Shown: positions 1 through 4,925 of the stretch, in pieces
How the letters are laid out: the number at the start of each line of letters is the position of its first letter
Numbering within the stretch: position 1 is the first letter of the stretch
NCBI GenBank assembly: GCA_003645605.1
Contig: QNAY01000006.1
Coordinates: forward strand, 1 to 13,657
DNA: 13,657 nucleotides
Source of the DNA: Thermodesulfobacteriota bacterium
Lineage (GTDB): Bacteria; Desulfobacterota; Dissulfuribacteria; Dissulfuribacterales; UBA3076
Reading direction: 5' to 3'
Notes under the pieces: model-generated
Told to the model about the DNA's origin: nothing
Databases searched by the model: none
The model's input: the letters and a program-made list of their open reading frames with translations, nothing else
Made by a program: the position numbers and the translations under genes

Positions 1-195
1 ATTGGTGAACCGGATGAACCCAAACTGGAAAGACCTGAGTTCTGGATGGTAAAGATTTCTCCCTTTGGTCGAAATGACATGGCAGCGCGAATCATGACAC
101 ATTAGCGTGAACGGTTACCAAATTCCTAACCAGGGAAAAAGAGAGTCTGAATTCTCGATCAGTAATATGATAAGGTATAGCGTAATTTCATTGGT
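1..195. other. Upstream intergenic region with a possible gene or repeat remnant
   Basis: No recognisable gene. Frame 1 is open from the window edge to a TAG at 103-105 (34 codons), so the end of a gene that starts outside the window cannot be excluded, but I do not recognise the peptide. Bases about 55-79 carry the short inverted motif ATTTC...GAAAT around CTCCCTTTGGTC, which looks like a common dispersed bacterial repeat; this is from memory and unverified. From about 106 to 195 the sequence is AT-rich with stops in all frames that I followed. No clear promoter with both boxes was found, although AT-rich segments at 165-180 could serve as a -10 region for ispF. Confidence 0.35.
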
Positions 196-246
196 GCCCC
201 TTTCTAAGTGTTTTTACAGCTACTTAATCTACCCTAGGAAGGGGGC
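196..246 (+). promoter_or_regulatory. Long-loop hairpin in the ispF leader
   Basis: Left arm GCCCCTTTCTA (196-206) pairs with TAGGAAGGGGGC (235-246) over 11 pairs, with one bulged G and one G-T pair; the loop is 28 nt. The right arm contains a purine-rich AGGAAGG that could act as a ribosome binding site for the small ORF at 249, so folding would hide that site. No run of T follows, so this is not a terminator. Whether it regulates anything is inference. Confidence 0.3.
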
Positions 247-248
247 AT

Positions 249-302
249 ATGCTTCTCATTAAGCCTGGAAAGATCAAAATAATTCCCTGCCAAAGAGTGT
301 AA
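249..302 (+). CDS. Possible 17-codon leader ORF ahead of ispF
   Basis: ATG at 249-251 follows AGGAAGG (236-242) at a normal 6-nt spacing and runs 17 codons to TAA at 300-302, encoding MLLIKPGKIKIIPCQRV. The stop lies 13 nt before the ispF ATG, and ispF has only a weak ribosome binding site of its own, so translation of the small ORF could help ribosomes load onto ispF. No repeated amino acid suggests attenuation. The ribosome binding site also forms the right arm of the 196-246 hairpin. An ORF this short can arise by chance, so I rate it as a candidate only. Confidence 0.25.
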   Translation: MLLIKPGKIKIIPCQRV

Positions 303-315
303 ACGGTTATACATC

Positions 316-807
316 ATGAATACGGTTCGAATAGGTTTCGGCTATGACGTGCACAGGCTTGTGACCAGCCGCGCTCTTGTTCTGGGAGGCGTAAAGATCC
401 CCCATCCTTATGGCCTCCTTGGCCACTCTGATGCGGACGTCATAATACATGCCCTGTGTGATGCAATCCTTGGGGCTGCCGCCTTGGGCGACCTGGGACG
501 GCATTTCCCTGACAGTGATCCGCGCTATGCAGGAATTTCAAGCATAAAACTCCTGGAAGAAGTGGTTCAGAAGATTGCCTCTTCCGGCTGGAAATTGGGA
601 AATGCCGATATCACCCTGGTTGCCCAGGTCCCTAAAATCGCTCCTTTTGTTACCGAGATGGAGAAAAATATCTCTGATGCCTGCAAAGTATCTGCGGATC
701 ATATCAACATCAAGGCCACTACCACCGAAGGACTTGGATTTACAGGGACCGGAGAGGGTATGGCTGCTTATGCGGTTGTAACAATTCTCAGGGTTTTCGC
801 AGTATAA
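316..807 (+). CDS. ispF: 2-C-methyl-D-erythritol 2,4-cyclodiphosphate synthase
   Basis: Cytosolic enzyme of the non-mevalonate (MEP) isoprenoid pathway. It converts CDP-methylerythritol 2-phosphate to the cyclic diphosphate, releasing CMP, and works as a trimer with a metal at each site. The 163 residues are typical. Visible signatures: GYDVHRL near the N-terminus with metal ligands Asp11 and His13; GHSDADV (36-42) with His45 as the third metal ligand; DLGRHFPD just after; and GFTGTGEGMAAYAV at the C-terminus. The ATG at 316 fits the family start (conserved RIGFGYDVH begins at residue 5). The ribosome binding site is weak. ispD, a frequent partner, is not adjacent within the window. The gene faces the minus-strand formyltransferase and converges on it. 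Confidence 0.97.
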   Translation: MNTVRIGFGYDVHRLVTSRALVLGGVKIPHPYGLLGHSDADVIIHALCDAILGAAALGDLGRHFPDSDPRYAGISSIKLLEEVVQKIASSGWKLGNADITLVAQVPKIAPFVTEMEKNISDACKVSADHINIKATTTEGLGFTGTGEGMAAYAVVTILRVFAV

Positions 808-822
808 TTGATTTCTTTTTTA

Positions 823-847
823 AATTCAAAATTTAGAATTCAAAATT
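823..847. repeat. 14-nt period short repeat between convergent genes
   Basis: The 11-mer AATTCAAAATT occurs at 823-833 and again at 837-847, separated by TAG. It is AT-rich and lies just after the ispF stop. Two copies only; it may be a remnant of a longer simple array. Confidence 0.45.
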
Positions 848-876
848 GTGTTTGAACAGCCTTTTCGTTCAGACAC
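848..876. terminator. Hairpin between convergent ispF and formyltransferase
   Basis: GTGTTTGAAC (848-857) pairs with GTTCAGACAC (867-876) over 10 pairs, with one G-T pair and a 9-nt loop. The stem touches the stop codon of the minus-strand formyltransferase (876-878). In the minus direction it is followed by AT-rich sequence but no clean T run; in the plus direction no T run follows. It could be a weak two-way terminator or an mRNA-end stabiliser. Confidence 0.4.
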
Positions 877-1673
877 TAAATGGCATCTGTAAGATCATAA
901 GGCCCGGCCAGTTTGTTTCCGGTCCTGTTGTATAGCTGGGAATCCTTGATTGAGATCTCTCCTGCGGCAAGGGATCTTATGGTCTGGACGATGAGCGGAA
1001 GCTCTCTTTTTACTCCCTCATTGCGGATTTTGGCAAAAAGTGGTTGCGATTCTCCAAATGATTCCCTTATCTCCTCGATGCTTGATCTTTGAAGCTCATG
1101 CTCAAACTGGTCCCACAGGGGGTCCCAGGCATCTCCCTGTATGGAAAAAGAGCAATAGGTAACAGCAGGCCCTTTGTCCAGCTCAGGAGTCACAAGGTGC
1201 ATCATGACTCCGGTCTTGCCGGCTTTTTGATCCAGCAACTGCCAAATTACTTCCTGCCAGGTTCCGGCAGGGCCTCCCGGGGCCGCTGGATGGAGATTGA
1301 TAATTGAGAGTTTCCGGCAGACCTCCGGGCTGACTACCCACATATAGCCTGCAAGTACCACCACCTGGGCCGGGAAACCTTTAACCTTATTAATAAGGAC
1401 CTCTTTGTGATAGGTCTGTCTCCATGCGTCACGATCCTGTTTTCTGATATCCGGGCGAAAACGCACTGCTGAAAGACTGACCACAGGGATACCATGGCCT
1501 GCAGCCATTTCTGCCAACCTGTCACTGAACTCGCTTTCTCCGGGTTCCCTTGAAGAAAATACATACGAGATTTCTCCGGGGATGATCCCATTGTTAATGG
1601 CGTTGTAAACAGTCTCAAACAGATCAATGGCCGCCTGGTCTCTGCCCGTGGTCCACCAACCGAAAGTCCACAT
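876..1673 (-). CDS. PurN-like formyltransferase family protein
   Basis: 265 residues. The formyl-transferase fold is shown by a PurN-like active site: INLHP with Asn126 and His128, a GTWQ segment near 137-140, and TPELDKGPAV with Asp166. These match the Asn-His-Asp triad of glycinamide ribonucleotide formyltransferases using 10-formyltetrahydrofolate. The N-terminal TTGRDQAAIDLF resembles the PurN phosphate-binding start but lacks the usual Gly-Ser-Asn run, and there is an extra C-terminal section of about 60 residues, so the substrate may not be GAR. The ATG at 1673 was chosen because AAAGGAGG precedes it at ideal spacing. The reading frame extends upstream to 1805, but that part is an inverted-repeat element and not protein. 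It lies last in the minus-strand group after rmuC and the PfkB kinase. It may be a true purN or a paralogue; exact substrate unknown. Confidence 0.8.
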   Translation of the reverse strand: MWTFGWWTTGRDQAAIDLFETVYNAINNGIIPGEISYVFSSREPGESEFSDRLAEMAAGHGIPVVSLSAVRFRPDIRKQDRDAWRQTYHKEVLINKVKGFPAQVVVLAGYMWVVSPEVCRKLSIINLHPAAPGGPAGTWQEVIWQLLDQKAGKTGVMMHLVTPELDKGPAVTYCSFSIQGDAWDPLWDQFEHELQRSSIEEIRESFGESQPLFAKIRNEGVKRELPLIVQTIRSLAAGEISIKDSQLYNRTGNKLAGPYDLTDAI

Positions 1674-1694
1674 ATTTCCTCCTTTTTCAGACCT

Positions 1695-1829
1695 GATTCC
1701 GCTGAAAATACCCCATCTGCTGCGTTGCTTCAATTTCCTCGTCACTGCGACGTACGCTAAGTACGCCTCGTTCCTCGAAAATCTCGCGCCTTGCATCTGG
1801 AGCATTTTGAGCGGAATCCTGTTTCAGGA
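1695..1829. repeat. MITE-like inverted-repeat element
   Basis: GATTCCGCTGAAAAT (1695-1709) and ATTTTGAGCGGAATC (1804-1818) are 15-bp terminal inverted repeats with one mismatch, enclosing about 94 bp. Inside are a small palindrome CGTAC-GCTAA-GTACG (1751-1765) and two TTCCTCG copies. The right end runs into a second hairpin, TCCTG-TTT-CAGGA (1817-1829), followed by CTTTTT. No transposase is encoded. The element fills most of the 177-nt gap between the PfkB gene and the formyltransferase. I recall very similar intergenic sequence in other Desulfobacterota genomes, but that is memory, not a search. Translation through it gives a false N-terminal extension of the formyltransferase. Confidence 0.75.
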
Positions 1830-1850
1830 CTTTTTGCAATGTAATCAAAT

Positions 1851-2858
1851 CTATAGCCTAGCCAGCCAATCCCTGCCAAAGGCCGACAGAGAAAAGGCGG
1901 CAAGTCGTACACCGGACCTGAGACATTCACTGGCCGGTGCCCCTTGAAGCATTACGTGCAAAAAACCTGCATTAAATGCATCTCCCGCACCGGTGTTGTC
2001 AACTATTTTTAAGACCTTTTCAGCCGGAATTGTCACAGATACCTCAGAACTATAGATGGTTGCGCCTTTTGGACCCTGTTTGCATACTATGACAACCCCC
2101 CCTGTGTCTTTGAATAGGTTTAATCCCAAGGACTTGTGATCTGTCCGGTTCTCACTCAGCAGGGGATAAATGGCCTCAAGTCCGGCCCTGCCTGCCATGC
2201 CTGTCATTATCTTAACTTCTTCTTCTGTGATGAAGAGTATATCCGTCCTTTTGAGAATGCCTGACAGGGCCTCAATGCCCCTTGCTGCATAAAGCTCACC
2301 CGGATCAAAGGAAAGGACCTGCTCCGGCTTAAGGGCATTGGCTATCTCTTTCTGAATAGAGATGCCGCGAGACTGAACCAGGGAACTGAAATGGAGTACT
2401 TTTGTATTTAACACGCTTTTCAAAATTGCAGAATCCGGAAATTCCACCTCACTGTCATGGGGTGCAACAAACATGGCCCTGTCCCGCTGCGCCTTCTCTA
2501 TAATAATGATACAGATTGCACTCCTGCCGACCTGCTTCACAAGGGATAAATCCACACCCTTCATAGAACTCAGCATGAAGTTCCCTGCCTGGTCTTCACC
2601 TGCTGTACCGATGAAGCCGGCCCTGTGACCGAGACGGCTGAGAGCACATATGGTATTGGCGGAAGAGCCTCCTCCGCTTTTGGCCATGAGAGTCCCTTGG
2701 CTATCCAGAAAATCCATAAGGGCTTTTGCCATTTCGTGATCTCCTGATATCTCATGCCCGGAATGGAGATCAAATCCCGCTGACCGCACATCTTCAAGGT
2801 TATCCACCTCATAGACAAAATCGAGATTGATCGCCCCTGACCCTAAAAAATCGATCAT
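1851..2858 (-). CDS. PfkB (ribokinase)-family carbohydrate or nucleoside kinase
   Basis: 335 residues from the ATG at 2858. An ATP-dependent kinase of the PfkB family, which phosphorylates sugars or nucleosides in the cytosol. The two family signatures are present: GGGSSANT about residues 62-69 (substrate side) and DNTGAGDAFNAGF at 287-299 with Asp293 as the likely catalytic base. The segment DILFITEEEV (206-215) is the usual N/E-rich stretch in these kinases. The substrate cannot be read from the sequence; adenosine kinase-like or ribokinase-like enzymes are both possible. Start choice: a GTG at 2870 overlaps the rmuC stop, but the ATG four codons later has AGAGGTGATT before it, a near-perfect match to the 16S anti-ribosome-binding sequence, so I prefer the ATG. 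The gene is effectively coupled to rmuC. Confidence 0.88.
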   Translation of the reverse strand: MIDFLGSGAINLDFVYEVDNLEDVRSAGFDLHSGHEISGDHEMAKALMDFLDSQGTLMAKSGGGSSANTICALSRLGHRAGFIGTAGEDQAGNFMLSSMKGVDLSLVKQVGRSAICIIIIEKAQRDRAMFVAPHDSEVEFPDSAILKSVLNTKVLHFSSLVQSRGISIQKEIANALKPEQVLSFDPGELYAARGIEALSGILKRTDILFITEEEVKIMTGMAGRAGLEAIYPLLSENRTDHKSLGLNLFKDTGGVVIVCKQGPKGATIYSSEVSVTIPAEKVLKIVDNTGAGDAFNAGFLHVMLQGAPASECLRSGVRLAAFSLSAFGRDWLARL

Positions 2859-2866
2859 GTTGTCAA

Positions 2867-4423
2867 TCACCTCTTCTCATCTTCTGCCGGACCTTGATCA
2901 TGAACAAATTCCGGCGCTTGAAGCGTCCTTGACGACCTTTCTACAGGCGACACAGGTGGAATTTCTTTTTTTGATGTAGCGCCAAGTTCCGTAAAGCGCC
3001 GGGCTGCCGGAAGTATTCGACTCTCCAAAGAACCTGCGGCCCTGTTATAAGTCTCTACGGCTCGATCCAGTCCCTTACCCACTCCGGAAAAATGGTCGGC
3101 AAAAACACTCAGGCGTTCATAGAGCTCGTACCCGATTTTGCTTATTGCCTGAGCGCTTTCGGCAATTTTCTCCTGTCGCCATCCGTATGCCACAGCACGA
3201 AGCAAGGCAATCAGTGTGGTCGGTGTCGCAAGGATTGTGCAGTCTTTTACTCCCTTTTCGATTAACCCCGGGTCCTGTTCAAGGGCCGCACTGAAGAAGT
3301 TCTCCCCGGGTAAAAACATTACAACAAACTCAGGAGTCGGCTCAAACTGCTGCCAGTAGGCCTTTGAACTCAATTTTTTCATGTGTTCATGAACCTGACG
3401 TGCGTGGTCCTTCAGGTGTTCGATTCTCGATTTGTCATCTTTGGCCTCCATGGCCTCCAAATATGCCTGGAGCGGAGCCTTGGCATCAACCACCACATTT
3501 TTCCCGCCCGGCAGTCTGACTATCAGGTCAGGCCTGATGTATCCGTCATCGGTTGTTACTGTTTTTTGCTCAACAAAATCACAGTGGGGCAACATGCCGG
3601 CAATTTCAATGACCCTCTTGAGCTGGATTTCACCCCAACGACCGCGTACCGAAGGGGCACGCAGGGCCTTAACCAGATTTCCTGTCTCTGACTGAAGTTT
3701 CTCCTGTGTGGTAATCAGGGACTTTACCTGCTCAGACAGACCGCCATAGGCCTCTTTCCGCGCCTTTTCTATTTCCTGTATCTGATAATCAACTTTTACC
3801 AGAGATTCCCTGACAGGTAAAACCAGGTTTTCTACTGCCTTTTGCCGTTGCTTCAGGTCGCCCTGGGCCTCAACCTGGAATTTCTCAAGTGTGGCCTTTG
3901 CGAGTTCGAGAAATGACTGGTTATTGCTCTTAAGGGCTTCGGCGGAAAGGGCCTTAAATGCATCAGCCAGGCTTGCCTGTGCTCTGTTTAACAGATCCAG
4001 CTTCTCTTGAATGGATTTTCTTTCATCTGCAATACGGGTCTCTAATTCTGATAATTGCGTCTTAAGTTGGGTGTTTTCTTCCTGGAGTTGTGAAATTTCG
4101 GCTTCCTTGACATTCAGCGAATCCTTTAGTTCAGGAATGCGGGAACTCCTCTCCTCGGCGGCCGAACGTCTCTCAGACTCGGCCTGAATTTGATCTCGAA
4201 GGTCCTTTGTCTCATTATTTGCCTTTTTAAGGGCGGCTCCAAGGTCCTGGATCTGGTTGTTTCTTGCAATGAGTTTTTCATTTAGGGCAACACGCTCAGA
4301 TTCGCTTTCTAATCTTAATTGTTTCCGGACCTGCGTAATTTCGGCACGATGGAAAAGCCAAAAAACTCCGGCCCCTGAAACAATGCCAGCAATGAATATT
4401 AAAACCGGAATAATGTTTTCCAT
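2867..4423 (-). CDS. rmuC: RmuC-family DNA recombination protein
   Basis: 518 residues. One membrane segment lies at about 5-24 (IIPVLIFIAGIVSGAGVFWL), followed by a long coiled coil at about 28-220 rich in Glu, Lys and Gln. The RmuC core spans about 250-480: RGRWGEIQLKRVIE at 260-273, RPDLIVRLPGGKNVVVDAKAPL at 297-318, FLPGENFF at 370-377, and LATPTTLIALLRAVAYGWRQE at 398-418. The pair Asp299 and Asp313-Ala-Lys315 fits a PD-(D/E)XK nuclease-like site. RmuC limits inversions and rearrangements at short inverted repeats in E. coli; the exact activity is not settled. The ATG at 4423 is forced by an in-frame TAG two codons upstream and has CTGGAG before it. First gene of the minus-strand group; the PfkB gene follows at once. 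Confidence 0.95.
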   Translation of the reverse strand: MENIIPVLIFIAGIVSGAGVFWLFHRAEITQVRKQLRLESESERVALNEKLIARNNQIQDLGAALKKANNETKDLRDQIQAESERRSAAEERSSRIPELKDSLNVKEAEISQLQEENTQLKTQLSELETRIADERKSIQEKLDLLNRAQASLADAFKALSAEALKSNNQSFLELAKATLEKFQVEAQGDLKQRQKAVENLVLPVRESLVKVDYQIQEIEKARKEAYGGLSEQVKSLITTQEKLQSETGNLVKALRAPSVRGRWGEIQLKRVIEIAGMLPHCDFVEQKTVTTDDGYIRPDLIVRLPGGKNVVVDAKAPLQAYLEAMEAKDDKSRIEHLKDHARQVHEHMKKLSSKAYWQQFEPTPEFVVMFLPGENFFSAALEQDPGLIEKGVKDCTILATPTTLIALLRAVAYGWRQEKIAESAQAISKIGYELYERLSVFADHFSGVGKGLDRAVETYNRAAGSLESRILPAARRFTELGATSKKEIPPVSPVERSSRTLQAPEFVHDQGPAEDEKR

Positions 4424-4454
4424 AGTCTAACTCCAGGCCGGTTATACCGGTCAT
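4296..4454 (-). CDS. Possible small upstream ORF overlapping rmuC out of frame
   Basis: Minus-strand ATG at 4452-4454 follows AAGGAGG (4464-4470) with a 9-nt gap, the strongest ribosome binding site in this region. It runs 52 codons to a TGA at 4296-4298, overlapping the rmuC start in a different frame. The product contains Cys and aromatic residues and matches nothing I know. It may be a chance ORF beneath a good binding site, or a translated leader that affects rmuC initiation. Confidence 0.18.
   Translation of the reverse strand: MTGITGLELDYGKHYSGFNIHCWHCFRGRSFLAFPSCRNYAGPETIKIRKRI
4436..4452. promoter_or_regulatory. Palindrome just upstream of rmuC
   Basis: CCGGT-TAT-ACCGG (4438-4450), extended by a G-T and a G-C pair to 4436-4452. 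It lies 13 nt upstream of the rmuC ATG and could be an operator or an mRNA hairpin between the strong ribosome binding site at 4464-4470 and the rmuC start. Function is inferred only from position. Confidence 0.3.
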
Positions 4455-4479
4455 AAAGGAACTCCTCCTTAACTTTAGG

Positions 4480-4499
4480 CACTTTAATTCACTTTAATT
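4480..4499. repeat. Tandem 10-mer, two copies
   Basis: CACTTTAATT is present at 4480-4489 and 4490-4499 without mismatch, in the divergent region between rmuC and tRNA-Val. On the minus strand this places an AATTAAAGTG repeat upstream of the rmuC ribosome binding site, where a promoter would lie, so it could also be a binding site. Confidence 0.5.
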
Positions 4500-4512
4500 A
4501 AATCAGTCAAAC

Positions 4513-4544
4513 CCATCATTCCAATACTCCATCATTCCAATACT
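4513..4544. repeat. Tandem 16-mer, two perfect copies
   Basis: CCATCATTCCAATACT occurs at 4513-4528 and 4529-4544 with no mismatch. It is followed by GCGAAGCGAAGCGG (about 4551-4564), itself a short repeat. Non-coding, in the 323-bp rmuC-tRNA gap. Looks like a simple-sequence array that could vary in copy number. Confidence 0.7.
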
Positions 4545-4575
4545 CTATTTGCGAAGCGAAGCGGAGCTAAGTTCC

Positions 4576-4610
4576 GGCATGTTTTGGAAGTATATTTTTC
4601 TTCCAATGCC
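4576..4610. other. Bulged hairpin in the rmuC-tRNA gap
   Basis: GGCAT (4576-4580) pairs with ATGCC (4606-4610) and TGGAAG (4585-4590) with CTTCCA (4600-4605), with a 4-nt bulge on the left arm and the loop TATATTTTT. It lies downstream of the 16-mer repeat and upstream of the tRNA promoter boxes. It could terminate a transcript or be the end of a repeat element; no gene ends here on the plus strand. Confidence 0.3.
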
Positions 4611-4667
4611 TTTTGATTATTGGATAACTTTGTTGATTCAAGCCTTGGTTTGACCTGCTCAATTCCC

Positions 4668-4729
4668 TTGACACCCCTGGTAAATCTTGTTATCAACTTC
4701 AACGCTTTGAGGACAGATTTTTGTATAAT
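4668..4729 (+). promoter_or_regulatory. Promoter region for tRNA-Val
   Basis: Two overlapping sigma-70-like signals. The first is a perfect TTGACA (4668-4673), a 17-nt spacer, then TATCAA (4691-4696). The second is a perfect TATAAT (4724-4729) with no good -35 at 16-18 nt; it would start RNA about 11 nt before the tRNA. Either or both could drive the tRNA and possibly thrS by read-through. This is the best promoter sequence I noticed in the window. Confidence 0.6.
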
Positions 4730-4746
4730 TTCAAAGAACTTTGGGA

Positions 4747-4821
4747 AGGCGCGTAGCTCAGGGGGAGAGCGCTACCTTGACGCGGTAGAAGTCGGCGGTT
4801 CGATCCCGCCCGCGCCTACCA
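4747..4821 (+). tRNA. tRNA-Val (anticodon GAC)
   Basis: Full cloverleaf in 75 nt including an encoded CCA. Acceptor AGGCGCG (4747-4753) pairs perfectly with CGCGCCT; D-arm GCTC/GAGC; anticodon stem CTACC/GGTAG with loop TTGACGC, giving anticodon GAC (Val codons GUC and GUU); variable loop AAGTC; T-arm GGCGG-TTCGATC-CCGCC. The base after the anticodon is G where valine tRNAs more often have A, and the acceptor begins with an A-U pair; neither changes the assignment. It lies about 104 nt upstream of thrS with a terminator-like hairpin between. Confidence 0.96.
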
Positions 4822-4857
4822 GTGCCTGTTTTCTATCCTTATCCCGGAGATTTTTTT

Positions 4858-4904
4858 AAAAGGCACCTTTTCTTGCCCATTTCAAATGGCAAAGATGCCT
4901 TTTT
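4858..4904 (+). terminator. Terminator-like hairpin between tRNA-Val and thrS
   Basis: AAAAGGCA (4858-4865) pairs with TGCCTTTT (4896-4903). Inside, CTTTT can pair with AAAG, and TTGCC..CATT with AATGGCAA around a TCA loop, giving a long stem. It ends in TTTTT then CT, like an intrinsic terminator. It ends only 21 nt before the thrS ATG and leaves no room for a clear promoter, so thrS is either fed by read-through or the hairpin serves as a control element. It does not look like a T-box or like the tRNA-Thr-mimic operator of E. coli thrS. Confidence 0.6.
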
Positions 4905-4925
4905 CTGCTTTGAACAGAGAGACCA

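Noticed and set aside
1674..1805. N-terminal extension of the formyltransferase frame
   Set aside because: This part is the inverted-repeat element read through by chance. A strong ribosome binding site sits just before the ATG at 1673, where homologous sequence begins.
4513..4564. CRISPR array from repeated 16-mers
   Set aside because: The copies are directly adjacent without spacers and there are only two; no cas genes nearby.
4620..4859. 79-codon plus ORF covering the tRNA gene
   Set aside because: It runs through the tRNA cloverleaf and promoter boxes; no protein signal.
4822..4925. T-box riboswitch before thrS
   Set aside because: No specifier loop or T-box consensus was seen, the region is too short, and it directly follows a tRNA gene; a simple terminator-like hairpin explains it better.
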